From contig NZ_CP104381.1 in NCBI RefSeq assembly GCF_030582395.1, positions 744,001-808,000 on the forward strand: a stretch of 64,000 nt of DNA, read 5' to 3'. How positions within the stretch are numbered: the first letter of the stretch is position 1; each line of letters starts with the position of its first letter. A model generated the notes under the pieces. It was given only the letters and a program-made list of their open reading frames with translations, was not told the origin of the DNA and ran no database searches. Origin of the DNA: Ralstonia pickettii (GTDB lineage Bacteria > Pseudomonadota > Gammaproteobacteria > Burkholderiales > Burkholderiaceae). This document shows, piece after piece, positions 36,568 to 48,225 of this stretch. A program made the position numbers and the translations under genes.

Positions 36568-37788
36568 TCAGATCACGCCGCGCCTGCGCAGCGAGTCGAC
36601 CTGGTCCGCGCTCAGGTTCAACACGTCGCGCAGCACGGCCTCGGTGTGCTCGCCCAGCAACGGCGGATGGCTCGCGGCCTTGGGCGGAGTGGCGCTCATC
36701 TTGACCGGGCTGCCGACCAGCTTGACGGTGCCCGCGCTCGGATGCGGAAGGTCGACACGCAGGCCACGCGCCTGTACCTGCTCGTTGTCGAACACCTCGT
36801 CAAGCGAGTTGATCGGGCCGCACGGCACCCCGGCGGCTTCGAGCTTGTCGATCCATTCGCCTTTGCCGAAGCGCTTGACCATCTCTGCCAGGATCGGCAC
36901 CAGCACGTCCCGGTTGGCCACGCGCTGCGGGTTGGTGGCAAAGCGCGGATCGTCGGCCAGCTCGGGAATGCCGCCGGCCTCGACAAAGCGCCGGAACTGG
37001 CCGTCGTTGCCGACCGCCACGATGATCCAGCCATTGGCGGCCTGGAACGTCTGGTACGGCACGATATTCGGATGCGCATTGCCCCAGCGCTTGGGCGCCT
37101 GGCCGCTGGCGAGGTAGTTGGTATTCATGTTGGCCAGCATGGCGACCTGCACGTCGAGCAGCGCCATGTCGATGTACTGGCCCTCGCCGGTGCGGTCGCG
37201 GTGCGCAAGCGCGGCCAGCACGGCGACGGTGGCGTACATGCCGGTCATCAAATCGGAGATGGCCACGCCGGCCTTTTGCGGGCCGCCGCCGGGCAGGTCG
37301 TCGCGCTCGCCGGTCAGGCTCATGAAGCCGCCCATGCCCTGCACGATGAAGTCGTAGCCGGCGCGTGCGGCGTAAGGGCCGGTCTGGCCGAAGCCCGTGA
37401 TGGAGCAGTAAACGAGGTCCGGCTTCACCGCCTTGAGCGATGCATAGTCGAGTCCGTACTTCTTGAGCTGGCCGACCTTGTAGTTCTCGAGCACCACATC
37501 GGCGTGCGCGGCAAGCTTGCGGACGATGTCCTGGCCCTCCGGCATGCTGATGTCGACGGTGATCGACCGCTTGTTTCGATTGGCCGCAAGGTAATAGGCG
37601 GCTTCGGCGGTGTTGTTGCCCGCTTCGTCCTTGAGCCACGGCGGGCCCCATGTGCGCGTGTCGTCGCCGGCGCCGGGACGCTCCACTTTGATGACGTCGG
37701 CGCCAAAATCGGCAAGGTTCTGCGCGCACCAGGGGCCGGCAAGCACGCGGGTCAGGTCGAGAACACGAAGATGGCTCAGAGCGCCCAT
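36568..37788 (-). CDS. CaiB/BaiF family CoA-transferase
   Basis: 406-residue class III CoA-transferase moving CoA between carboxylic acids. Conserved N-terminal LRVLDLTRVLAGPWCAQNLADFGADVIKVE, the SITGFGQTGPYA loop, and the catalytic aspartate in KAGVAISDLMTGMYA. ATG 37788 (M-G-A-L-S-H-L-R) fits homologs better than the upstream GTG 37806. The substrate is unknown; succinyl-CoA:glutarate and related transferases are candidates because gcdH is in the same window, but they are not adjacent. Confidence 0.9.
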   Translation of the reverse strand: MGALSHLRVLDLTRVLAGPWCAQNLADFGADVIKVERPGAGDDTRTWGPPWLKDEAGNNTAEAAYYLAANRNKRSITVDISMPEGQDIVRKLAAHADVVLENYKVGQLKKYGLDYASLKAVKPDLVYCSITGFGQTGPYAARAGYDFIVQGMGGFMSLTGERDDLPGGGPQKAGVAISDLMTGMYATVAVLAALAHRDRTGEGQYIDMALLDVQVAMLANMNTNYLASGQAPKRWGNAHPNIVPYQTFQAANGWIIVAVGNDGQFRRFVEAGGIPELADDPRFATNPQRVANRDVLVPILAEMVKRFGKGEWIDKLEAAGVPCGPINSLDEVFDNEQVQARGLRVDLPHPSAGTVKLVGSPVKMSATPPKAASHPPLLGEHTEAVLRDVLNLSADQVDSLRRRGVI

Positions 37789-37912
37789 GGATTGACGAAT
37801 CGACACGATTGGAACGGGTGCACTCTACACCACGTCCCGGCGGTGCCCGAGCCCCATGCGACCAAGCGCGGAAAATGCGGCGCAGAAGGACGGCACCCGG
37901 CCGTGAACCCCG

Positions 37913-37955
37913 TATAATCAATGGTTTGCACTAATCCAAGGCGCTCAGGAGCGGG
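37913..37955 (+). promoter_or_regulatory. alaS promoter and leader
   Basis: A perfect TATAAT lies at 37913-37918, with no clear -35. The predicted start near 37925 gives a leader of about 70 bases to ATG 37995. The leader includes AGGAGC-GGGAT-GCTCC, a short hairpin that puts an upstream in-frame ATG (37956) in its loop. Confidence 0.5.
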
Positions 37956-37994
37956 ATGCTCCGAGGCGCAATGCTGACTCCGGCACCCCGCGAC

Positions 37995-40637
<2,643 letters not shown>

Positions 40638-40664
40638 TGTAACGCCTTCGAACCGCATGCGCTG

Positions 40665-40708
40665 AACGGCGCGCGTTCCTGACAACGGGGCGCGCGCCGT
40701 TTTGTTTT
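40665..40708 (+). terminator. intrinsic terminator of alaS
   Basis: AACGGCGCGCG (40665-40675) pairs with CGCGCGCCGTT (40691-40701), followed by TTGTTTT. It lies 27 bp after the alaS stop. Confidence 0.88.
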
Positions 40709-40715
40709 GGGGCGA

Positions 40716-42536
40716 TCAGGGCGGCGGGGCGGTTTCGCGCTGGAAGACACGCAGGCGCTCATTTCGGTCGCCATGGCGGGCGCCCGACCAGAACAGGGTC
40801 CACTCCATTCCGGGCGTTCGGGCGTGCGCATGGCTGTCCTGGACGATCAGCCATCGACAATGGTGTGCGGTGGATTGCCCAACGGGCTGGTGCAGGATGC
40901 CGGTGAAGTAGCGCAGCATGGGCGCCTCCGATTCACCCAGATGCAGGCTCGCCATGCAATCATCGGCGCGCCATGCCGGCGCCAGCTTGACGCCGAAGCT
41001 GTCGAACACGGAGCGATAGCTTTTGGCTTCGTCCAGCCACGGCAGCAGCAGCGTGCCGATCAAGCCCCAGCCGACCAGGGCACCGGCCGCCCATGACATT
41101 GCCCCGCGCCATGCGCCGGCCGCTTTCAGGCGCGGCAGCAGCCAGAGCCATCCCACTGTGAGGGCCAGCGCCGCGGCCACTAGCGTTGGCTGGATCGGCA
41201 AGGTCCAATCGACCGGCAACCAGCGGTCGAGCCAGCGCAGGCCTGCATGCGATGTGTTTTCCGTCATGACGGCCCACAGCAGCCATGCAAGCAGCACGAG
41301 ACCGCCGAACAGCGTGCGACTGAGGTAGTCCCACGTGATGTGCACGCGCATCGGCAGCCGCGACATGGCGCGCTGCCCCAGTATTGCCAACGGCTCGATG
41401 AACGGCAGCAGGTACAACGGACGGCCCGTCGCCGAGAATTGGAGCGCCAGCAGCCCTACCGCCGTGAACACGAGCGGCAGTGCCACGTGCGGTGTACGCC
41501 AGTCTCGCCATGCGCCGCGGGCCAGCGCGACGAGCGCAAGCGGGCCGGCGGGAAACCCGATGGTCAGCAGCGAATGCCAGACGTAGAGCGGATCGTCATT
41601 CTCCGCGCCCAGCACCGGCACGGAGAAGCCGAGGAAGCGGCCGATGTTGTTGTCCCAGAACCAGACCTGAAAGAGGTCCGGCGCACGCAGATAGAAAAGC
41701 GTTGGCCAGATCGTGGCGAACGGAAGGAAGACGAGCGTCGCCGTCCCGAGTCGGCGCACGAACGCGCGACTGCGACATGCGGGCAGCAGCACGCAAGCCC
41801 CGGCGATGGTGATGCAGAACACCATCGGAATGAATACGCCCTTGGCCAGCAGCGCCATCCCCATGCCAATGCCGAGCAGCCATGCCGAGCCGCGAGCATG
41901 GGTTGCCGGCAGCACGCATTCGAACAAGCCGCAGAAACCGATGGCGGTGCCCGCCAGCAACGCCACGTCGGTGATCATCTCGTGGGCGTGCTTGACGACG
42001 ATCAGCGAGCCTGCGCACAGCGCCACCGTGCCGAGCACGCGCGCATCCGTCCATGAAGCTGCGCCTGTGGCGGCCCGCGCGAGCCGCGCCGTGAACGCAA
42101 GCGCGAGTCCGGCAAACAGTGCGCTCGCGAGCCGCGCGGCGTCGTGCGCGGGCAGCACGTCTGCCAGCAGCCAGACCAGCGTGCTGGCCACCCACGCATA
42201 GAGCGGCGGCTTTTCGACAAAGGGTTGGCCTGCGCTGACCGGCACGATCGGGTCTCCGGTTGCCACCATGTGCTGGACGATGCCGAACGTGTAGGTCTCA
42301 TCCTGCTTCCACGGGTCGTGGCCGAGCGTGCCGGGCAACAGGTAGGCGCAGGCGACCAGCGCGACTAGCAGCCATTTGCGCAACGCGCGCCAGGGCCATG
42401 CGCGCACGGATGGCGCTGCCGGCGTGATCACCCCGCCTGTGGCAAGCAGGGCAGGACGGGCGGTGAAGTCACGCGCGTGCGTGGTCGCGGCGGGCGCGTG
42501 TGCGCTCCGCCGTCCAGGGCGTGTGGATTCCTGCAT
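40716..42536 (-). CDS. glycosyltransferase family 39 protein, ArnT-like
   Basis: 606-residue polytopic membrane glycosyltransferase with a basic Pro/Ala-rich N-terminus (1-50) and about 12 helices. The first periplasmic loop carries HDPWKQDETYTFGIV and QPFVEKPPLYAWVAS, the D-E and E-K-P-P motifs of the PMT/ArnT group. These use polyprenyl-phosphate sugars to modify lipid A or other acceptors. No arn genes are adjacent, so target and sugar are unknown. Convergent with alaS. Confidence 0.82.
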   Translation of the reverse strand: MQESTRPGRRSAHAPAATTHARDFTARPALLATGGVITPAAPSVRAWPWRALRKWLLVALVACAYLLPGTLGHDPWKQDETYTFGIVQHMVATGDPIVPVSAGQPFVEKPPLYAWVASTLVWLLADVLPAHDAARLASALFAGLALAFTARLARAATGAASWTDARVLGTVALCAGSLIVVKHAHEMITDVALLAGTAIGFCGLFECVLPATHARGSAWLLGIGMGMALLAKGVFIPMVFCITIAGACVLLPACRSRAFVRRLGTATLVFLPFATIWPTLFYLRAPDLFQVWFWDNNIGRFLGFSVPVLGAENDDPLYVWHSLLTIGFPAGPLALVALARGAWRDWRTPHVALPLVFTAVGLLALQFSATGRPLYLLPFIEPLAILGQRAMSRLPMRVHITWDYLSRTLFGGLVLLAWLLWAVMTENTSHAGLRWLDRWLPVDWTLPIQPTLVAAALALTVGWLWLLPRLKAAGAWRGAMSWAAGALVGWGLIGTLLLPWLDEAKSYRSVFDSFGVKLAPAWRADDCMASLHLGESEAPMLRYFTGILHQPVGQSTAHHCRWLIVQDSHAHARTPGMEWTLFWSGARHGDRNERLRVFQRETAPPP

Positions 42537-42946
42537 GGTGCGAGGTTTTCCGGTTGGCCGGATGCGGCCCGGAAGAAGGTGGGCCGATCGGCTTGGATGT
42601 CAGACAGAACGCCCCGACCCGGTCTGGCGGGGCGCTGTGGAGTACATCACGCGCAACTTACGGAGACCCTGAGCGGCGCGTCAGAAAGCTGAGCAACGGA
42701 TTTCAGCGGGCGGGCCGAGGGCTTTCAGGGCACCGGGCGCCCCGTGGTGGGGCTTGTCTGCATCGCAAGGACAAGCTCGGGAACGGTGCCCGGCTGGAGA
42801 CAGGCGCCGCCATGGCCTATACCGGAACACGTTGCCGATTGCGTAGAGCGTGTTTGCCGCCTGGCAGGCAATTTGCATCGGTGGCGCGCGCTGTTCCCCA
42901 CAGCGCGGGTTGATCCCATCCCTATCCCCAAAATCCGAGGAGAACC
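42537..42946. other. 410-bp leader region upstream of purine permease genes
   Basis: No protein-coding gene is seen here. The GC-rich stretch 42728-42791 can fold as a three-way junction (described separately). Further on are AT-poorer spacer, a CTGGCAGGCA region that can pair locally, and a good ribosome site GAGGAG before ATG 42947. The glycosyltransferase is divergent at the left. Confidence 0.6.
42728..42791 (+). ncRNA. predicted three-way-junction RNA element, uncharacterised
   Basis: Closing stem GGGCACCG (42728-42735)/CGGTGCCC (42784-42791), hairpin GCCCC/GGGGC (42739-42743/42749-42753) and hairpin TTGTC/GACAA (42754-42758/42770-42774) with an 11-base loop. The two inner hairpins meet without spacer. 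The arrangement resembles small regulatory aptamers but does not match the purine riboswitch consensus that I know, and GC-rich DNA can fold by chance. Confidence 0.3.
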
Positions 42947-44062
42947 ATGAGCGTCCTATCTGACAAGGTCGACGCCCCGCCACCGCAGCCGCCGCACCGG
43001 CTGCTCGGGCGCAAAGGCAAACGATTGGCGCGTGCCGTCGCGGTTGGCGCATTGCTGGCGGCGGGCGTTGGCGCGTCGACGCAGCCCGGTGCGCAACTCG
43101 CACCGGAATCGCATGCGCGCAAGGTCAAGGTGCTGATCATCAGCATGTTCGCGCCCGAGGCGCAGCCGTGGATCGACAAGCTCGGCCTCACGCAGGACGT
43201 GCCGGTGCCGGGCCTGTCCTTCGACTATCCGAACGTGCATTGCAACGCCAGCGACGTCTGCCAGCTCACCACCGGCATGGGCAAGGCGAATGCCGCGTCG
43301 TCGGTGTCGGCGCTGATCTACAGCGGCAAGTTTGATCTGCAGCGCACGTACTTCCTCGTGGCGGGCATTGCCGGGATCGACCCGTTGCAGGGCACGCTCG
43401 GCAGCGCCGCGTGGGCGCGCTTCCTGGTCGACAGCGACATCGCGTGGGAGATCGATGCGCGCGAGGTGCCCGCCAGCTGGCCGAACGGTTTCATCGGCAT
43501 CAATACGCAAGGCCCCGGGCAGAAGCCGCCGCTGGATTACAAGACCGAAGTCTTCCGCGTGAACGAGGCGCTGCTGCAGAAGGCGCTGGCGCTCTCCAAG
43601 GGCGCGGTGCTGGACGACAACGCCACCGCGCGGGCTTATCGCGCCAACTATCCGAGCGCACCCGCCAACCAGCCGCCCTCTGTCGTGCAATGCGACACCG
43701 CTGCCGGCAACACGTACTGGCACGGCGCCAAGCTGGGCGAGCGTGAAGCCGCGTGGGTCAAGCTGCTGACGGACGGGCAGGGCACGTATTGCACCACGCA
43801 GCAGGAAGACAACGCCACCTTTGAGGCGCTCACGCGCGGCGCGAAGGCGGGGCTGCTCGATCTGCAGCGGGTGGCCGTGCTGCGCACTGCATCCAACTTC
43901 GATCGACCGTATCCGGGGCAGACACCGTACGACTCGCTGGTCAACAGCAACTCGGGCGGGTTCGTGCCGTCGCTCAACAACCTGTACCTGGCGGGCGGTC
44001 CGCTGGTCAACGAGATCGTCACGCGCTGGAGCGTGTGGAAACACGGAGTGCCCTCGCCATGA
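42947..44062 (+). CDS. purine nucleoside permease (NUP family), first copy
   Basis: 371 residues. N-terminal basic region then a hydrophobic stretch (LARAVAVGALLAAGVGAST) probably acting as a signal anchor. Body matches COG5042: KVLIISMFAPEAQPW, VCQLTTGMGKANAASSVSALI, FLVAGIAGIDPLQGTLGSAAWARF, and TYCTTQQEDNATFEALTR. Fungal NUP proteins transport or bind purine nucleosides and some are nucleoside phosphorylase-like; bacterial function is unproven. GAGGAG precedes the ATG. Its TGA overlaps the ATG of a paralog, suggesting coupled expression. Confidence 0.86.
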   Translation: MSVLSDKVDAPPPQPPHRLLGRKGKRLARAVAVGALLAAGVGASTQPGAQLAPESHARKVKVLIISMFAPEAQPWIDKLGLTQDVPVPGLSFDYPNVHCNASDVCQLTTGMGKANAASSVSALIYSGKFDLQRTYFLVAGIAGIDPLQGTLGSAAWARFLVDSDIAWEIDAREVPASWPNGFIGINTQGPGQKPPLDYKTEVFRVNEALLQKALALSKGAVLDDNATARAYRANYPSAPANQPPSVVQCDTAAGNTYWHGAKLGEREAAWVKLLTDGQGTYCTTQQEDNATFEALTRGAKAGLLDLQRVAVLRTASNFDRPYPGQTPYDSLVNSNSGGFVPSLNNLYLAGGPLVNEIVTRWSVWKHGVPSP

Positions 44063-45108
44063 TCGATTCCCGACTCAAGATGCCCATGCCGCGTTTGCGT
44101 ACGATCGCGAAGCTCTGCGCCGTCGGTGCCGCAGCGCTGACCTTGAACAGCTGCGCGTATGACGGAGTGAAGGTCATCGTCATCAACATGTTCCAGGGCG
44201 AAGCCCAACCCTTTATTGACCGCTACGACCTGAAGGAGAAGGTCTATATTTCCGGCCTGTCACCCGATGCGCCGAACATGCTGTGCAACTACGACGGCAT
44301 CTGCCAGGTCACGACCGGCATGGGCTACGCGAATGCCGCGTCGACGATTTCCGCGCTGCTCTATCGCAGCAAGCTGGACCTCTCGCACACGTACTTTGTG
44401 ATTGCCGGCATTGCGGGCATCGATCCGGGGCAGGGGACAGTGGGCTCGGCGGCGTGGGCGCGGTATGCGGTCGATTACGGCCTGTCGCATGAGATCGATG
44501 CGCGCGAGATGCCGGCCGGCTGGCCGTACGGCTACTTCGGCATCGGCACCAAGGGCCCCGGCCAGAAGCCGCCGATGGACTACCGCACCGAGGTGTTCCA
44601 GCTCAACGAGACGCTGCTGCAGAAGGCGTACACGCTGTCGAAATCGGCGACGCTGGAAGACAGCCCCGAGGCCATCGCCTTCCGCAAGAACTACGCGTAT
44701 GCGCCGGCCAACCAGCCGCCTGCCGTCATCCAGTGCGACGTGGCTTCCGCCGACACATGGTGGGCCGGCCGCAACTTGGGCCAGCGGGCGCGAGACTGGG
44801 TGAAGACGATGACCGACAACAAGGGCACCTACTGCACGACGGCGCAGGAAGACAACGCCACGCTGGAAGTCCTGACGCGCGGCGCCCGCGCCGGCAAGGT
44901 CGACTTCAGCCGCGTGGCATTGCTGCGTGCCGGGTCCGACTTCGATCGTCCATACGACGGCCAGAGCGCCTCCGACGGGCTCATTAACTACGCGCAGCAG
45001 GGCGGCTTTGTGCCGGCCACGCACAACCTCGTCAATGCGGCCAAGCCGTTATTGGACGACATCGTGCAGCACTGGCCCCAGTGGAAACAGGGGGTGCCGG
45101 CGAATTAA
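44059..45108 (+). CDS. purine nucleoside permease (NUP family), second copy, likely lipoprotein
   Basis: 349-residue paralog of the preceding gene, highly similar along its length (e.g. DVAS..W-WAGR, GTYCTTAQEDNATLEVLTR). The N-terminus has a basic start, hydrophobic run and LNSC lipobox (L-T-L-N-S-C about residues 28-33), so it is probably a lipoprotein, unlike the first copy. ATG 44059 overlaps the previous stop by 4 bases; a GTG at 44035 would lengthen it. A tandem duplication is the simplest origin. Confidence 0.86.
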   Translation: MIDSRLKMPMPRLRTIAKLCAVGAAALTLNSCAYDGVKVIVINMFQGEAQPFIDRYDLKEKVYISGLSPDAPNMLCNYDGICQVTTGMGYANAASTISALLYRSKLDLSHTYFVIAGIAGIDPGQGTVGSAAWARYAVDYGLSHEIDAREMPAGWPYGYFGIGTKGPGQKPPMDYRTEVFQLNETLLQKAYTLSKSATLEDSPEAIAFRKNYAYAPANQPPAVIQCDVASADTWWAGRNLGQRARDWVKTMTDNKGTYCTTAQEDNATLEVLTRGARAGKVDFSRVALLRAGSDFDRPYDGQSASDGLINYAQQGGFVPATHNLVNAAKPLLDDIVQHWPQWKQGVPAN

Positions 45109-45111
45109 CAG

Positions 45112-45154
45112 TTGCTGACATCACATTTCAATCTATATAATGCGAATCATTCTC
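45112..45154 (+). promoter_or_regulatory. Fur-controlled promoter
   Basis: TTGCTG (45112-45117) and perfect TATAAT (45136-45141), 18 bp apart. From 45136 to 45154 TATAATGCGAATCATTCTC matches the 19-bp Fur box GATAATGATAATCATTATC at 15 positions, overlapping the -10. Repression by Fe-Fur is therefore likely. Confidence 0.85.
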
Positions 45155-45280
45155 ATTTGATGGAAGGCCACGGGCGAATGCCCACCCGCTGACCATCGCT
45201 CCTGCCGGGCGAGCCAGCAGGTTTCCACCTGCCAGCCAACGGATCGACGCGCCGCATGATGTTTTGCGGCGCGTTTTCTC
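45148..45280 (+). ncRNA. candidate iron-regulated small RNA or attenuated leader
   Basis: The Fur-box promoter should start a transcript near 45148. After about 100 bases it meets ACGCGCCGCA (45247-45256), loop TGATGTTT, TGCGGCGCGT (45265-45274), then TTTTCTCTTCTCT: a strong intrinsic terminator. Inside are hairpins GGGC/GCCC and GCAGG/CCTGC (45217-45232), an anti-Shine-Dalgarno-like GCTCCTGCC (45198-45206) and a 10-codon ORF (45160-45192). This layout fits a RyhB/PrrF-type small RNA; alternatively it is a leader regulating the receptor gene downstream. Confidence 0.5.
45247..45280 (+). terminator. intrinsic terminator before TonB receptor gene
   Basis: 10-bp perfect stem with 8-base loop and T-rich tail, located 61 bp before the receptor ATG. 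Confidence 0.85.
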
Positions 45281-45340
45281 TTCTCTCAGCGCATTGCCGC
45301 GCGTCCGGTTTCGCCAATCCTGATTGACCCTTTGCCCGCG

Positions 45341-47449
45341 ATGAACCGTCATCTCGCGGCTCGCGCCTTCTCGTGCGCGCTCGCCGCCATTCCTCTTGCC
45401 GTTTCCACATTGGCGCATGCCGAAGCCGACCAGCCGGCCGCAGGCGGCGCCACGGTGAACCTCAACGAGACGACCGTCACGGCGGCCAGCCAGCGGGGCT
45501 TTGCAGCCAGCACGGCACAGGTTGGGGCGTTCCGCGGGATGGCGTTGCGCGACATCCCTGCCACCGTGAACGTGGTCACGCGCGAGGCGCTCGACGCGCA
45601 GCAGGACACGTCGCTGTACGACGCCCTGCGCAAGACGGCCGGCGTGACGCGCCAGCAGCTCTCAGGCGAAACGTTCGACAACCTCGCCATCCGCGGCGTG
45701 ACGCTGGAGAACCGCACCAATTTCCGCTTCAACGGCTCGATGCCGATGGCTGCACTCACGGCGATCCCGCTGGAAGACAAGGAACGCGTGGAGGTGCTGA
45801 AAGGCGTGTCGGCGCTGTATTACGGCTACACGACGCCGGGCGGTGTGGTCAATCTCGTGACCAAGCGGGCGGGCAATACGCCGGTGACCACGCTCGGCAT
45901 GCAGTTCGACAGCAACGGCACCGCTGTGGGCACGCTCGACGTCGGGCGCCGCTTCGGTGAAGACAATCAGTACGGCCTTCGCTTCAACGCCGCGGGTGTC
46001 TCGTTGCAGTCGCCTACCAGCGGCATTGACGGCACGCGCCAGCTCGCCGCCGTGGCCTTCGACTGGAAGGTCAACAGCCGCCTCACCCTGAAAGCCGACG
46101 TGGAATATTCGCGCAAGGTCATCACCGAGCAGTCGGTGGTGACGCTGCCCGCCGCGAAAAACGGGGTGATCACCTTGCCGGCCATGCCCGACCCGAGCAA
46201 ACGCATTTCGCCGGGCTGGGCCGACTTTGATGGCAACAACACCAACGCGCTGCTGCGCGCCGATTACGCGCTTGCCGATGCATGGCTGCTGACGGTGGAA
46301 GGTGGCATGTCGGAGACGGCGCGGACGCGGGCGTTCTCCGAATTTCGGCTGACGAACACGCTGACGGGCGCCGGCACGTTGTCGGGCCAGCGGCAGAGCG
46401 GTCGCTGGAATACCAGCCACGTGCGGGTAGACGTTTCCGGTACCGAGAAGACGGGGTGGATCACGCATGACCTGACCTTTGGTGTGGCGCGATCCGACAT
46501 GCGTCAGGCGGCCGTGTACTCCGACCGCTTCTCAGGCGCGCAGAACTTGTACAACCCGGTCGACCTCGGCTGGCTGCCGACCACCGGCACCGGCTTTACC
46601 GCCGAGCAGCGCGCCGTAGACAGCGGCGTCTACGCGCTGGATCGAATGACGTTGTCGGAGCACTGGCAGGTGATCGCTGGCCTGCGCTACACGCGCTATA
46701 CCAGCGAGCAGGCGCCCAACCGTTATGAAGCCAGCAAGACCACGCCGCTGGGGGCGGTCATCTACAAGTTCACGCCGACGCTGTCGGCGTATGCGTCGTA
46801 CGCACAAGGCCTGGAAGCCGGAGCGCGCGCCCCAAATACGGCCGCCAATGCCAATGTGGCCATGCCGCCAGCGCTGTCGGAGCAAAAGGAACTCGGCCTG
46901 CGTTACGAAACACCGGCCGGCACACAGCTCGCCGCTGCCGTGTACGACATCGACCGCGCGGCAGCGTACACCAACGACGCCAATATCTTCGTGCAAGACG
47001 GTCGCGAGCGCATCCGCGGTATCGAGCTGACCGCGCAAGGCCGCGTCACCCCGGATTTGTCGCTGCTGGCCTCGGCCGGCTGGACGGACGCGAAGTTCCG
47101 CGGTGTCGGCAACGGCCTCGACGGAAAAACGCCGGAAAACACGCCGCGCAGCACCGCCAGCATCTTTGCCGAATACACGTTGCCGATGCTGCGCGCTGTC
47201 TCGCTCAACGCGGGCGCCTACTACCTCGGCCCACGGCCTGTGAACGACGCCAACCAAGCAGAGCTGGGCGGCACGACGCTCTTCAGCGCAGGCGTGCGCT
47301 ATGTGACGCGGATTTCGGGCAAGCGGGCAACGCTGCAGTTCAATGTCGACAACCTGACCGACAAGCGTTACTGGGCGGGCGCCGGGAACAATCGTCTGTC
47401 GATGGGGGCGCCACGTCTTTTCAAACTCGGCATGAAGATCGATCTGTGA
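45341..47449 (+). CDS. TonB-dependent siderophore receptor
   Basis: 702 residues: signal peptide (cleaves near AHA-EADQ), plug domain (about 55-170) with the classical IPATVNVVTREALDAQQ and KGVSALYYGYTTPGGVVNLVTKR, and a 22-strand barrel ending in a C-terminal Leu (GMKIDL), TonB-siderophore type. Imports ferric siderophore energised by TonB. The ligand is not known. No siderophore synthesis or ABC genes lie in the window. Translation start ATG 45341 lacks a clear ribosome site. Located downstream of a Fur-box promoter and terminator. Confidence 0.94.
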   Translation: MNRHLAARAFSCALAAIPLAVSTLAHAEADQPAAGGATVNLNETTVTAASQRGFAASTAQVGAFRGMALRDIPATVNVVTREALDAQQDTSLYDALRKTAGVTRQQLSGETFDNLAIRGVTLENRTNFRFNGSMPMAALTAIPLEDKERVEVLKGVSALYYGYTTPGGVVNLVTKRAGNTPVTTLGMQFDSNGTAVGTLDVGRRFGEDNQYGLRFNAAGVSLQSPTSGIDGTRQLAAVAFDWKVNSRLTLKADVEYSRKVITEQSVVTLPAAKNGVITLPAMPDPSKRISPGWADFDGNNTNALLRADYALADAWLLTVEGGMSETARTRAFSEFRLTNTLTGAGTLSGQRQSGRWNTSHVRVDVSGTEKTGWITHDLTFGVARSDMRQAAVYSDRFSGAQNLYNPVDLGWLPTTGTGFTAEQRAVDSGVYALDRMTLSEHWQVIAGLRYTRYTSEQAPNRYEASKTTPLGAVIYKFTPTLSAYASYAQGLEAGARAPNTAANANVAMPPALSEQKELGLRYETPAGTQLAAAVYDIDRAAAYTNDANIFVQDGRERIRGIELTAQGRVTPDLSLLASAGWTDAKFRGVGNGLDGKTPENTPRSTASIFAEYTLPMLRAVSLNAGAYYLGPRPVNDANQAELGGTTLFSAGVRYVTRISGKRATLQFNVDNLTDKRYWAGAGNNRLSMGAPRLFKLGMKIDL

Positions 47450-47455
47450 TGCGTG

Positions 47456-48214
47456 TCAGCCACCGGCCGCTTTCTTCACTGCGCCCAGCACTTCCATCGG
47501 CAGCGGAAAGACAATCGTCGAGCTTTTGTCGCCGGCGATCTGCGTGAGCGTCTGGAGATAGCGCAACTGGATTGCCTCGGGCTGCTGGGCCAGCATGCGT
47601 GCGGCTTCGAGCAGCTTTTCCGACGCCTGCAGTTCGCCTTCCGCGTGGATGACCTTGGCGCGGCGTTCGCGCTCGGCCTCGGCCTGACGGGCGATGGCGC
47701 GGATCATCGATTCGTTCAGGTCGACGTGTTTGATCTCCACGTTCGCGATCTTGATGCCCCACGGGTCGGTCTGGATGTCGAGCACCTTCTGGATGTCGAG
47801 GTTGAGCTTTTCGCGCTCGGCCAGCATCTCGTCCAGCTCGTGCTTGCCCAGGATGGCCCGCAGCGTCGTCTGGGCGAGCTGGCTGGTCGCTTCCAGATAG
47901 TTGGCCACCTGGATGATGGCGCGCTCCGGATCGACGACACGGAAATACACCACCGCATTGACCTTGACCGAAACGTTGTCGTGCGAGATCACATCCTGCG
48001 GCGGTACGTCCATCACAACCGTGCGCAGATCCACGCGCACCATTTGCTGGATCGCCGGCACGATCAGCACCAGCCCCGGCCCCTTCACGCGCCAGAAGCG
48101 GCCCAGCAGAAACACCACGCCGCGCTCGTATTCGCGCAGCACCCGGAACGAGGAGATGACCAGCAGCACGGCCAGGAAGATCAGGCCGCCTGCGCTGAAG
48201 AAACCGTAGAGCAT
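47456..48214 (-). CDS. slipin family SPFH-domain membrane protein
   Basis: 252-residue stomatin/slipin-like protein with an N-terminal membrane hairpin (about 5-25) and SPFH/band 7 domain ([44 protein letters not shown]). Such proteins form oligomeric membrane scaffolds, usually with an NfeD-type protease. The upstream neighbour NfeD is coupled by an 11-bp gap, the usual operon. The C-terminal coiled region ([23 protein letters not shown]) supports oligomerisation. Confidence 0.93.
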   Translation of the reverse strand: MLYGFFSAGGLIFLAVLLVISSFRVLREYERGVVFLLGRFWRVKGPGLVLIVPAIQQMVRVDLRTVVMDVPPQDVISHDNVSVKVNAVVYFRVVDPERAIIQVANYLEATSQLAQTTLRAILGKHELDEMLAEREKLNLDIQKVLDIQTDPWGIKIANVEIKHVDLNESMIRAIARQAEAERERRAKVIHAEGELQASEKLLEAARMLAQQPEAIQLRYLQTLTQIAGDKSSTIVFPLPMEVLGAVKKAAGG

Positions 48215-48225
48215 TTTTCTTCTCC

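Noticed and set aside
42728..42791. Classical purine riboswitch before the NUP genes
   Set aside because: The junction sequences do not match the conserved core, and hairpin loops are not complementary.
45181..45240. Cobalamin riboswitch upstream of the TonB receptor
   Set aside because: GAGCCAGCAGG...CCTGCCAG recalls the B12 box but has six extra bases, and the conserved aptamer core upstream is absent within the short 100-base leader.
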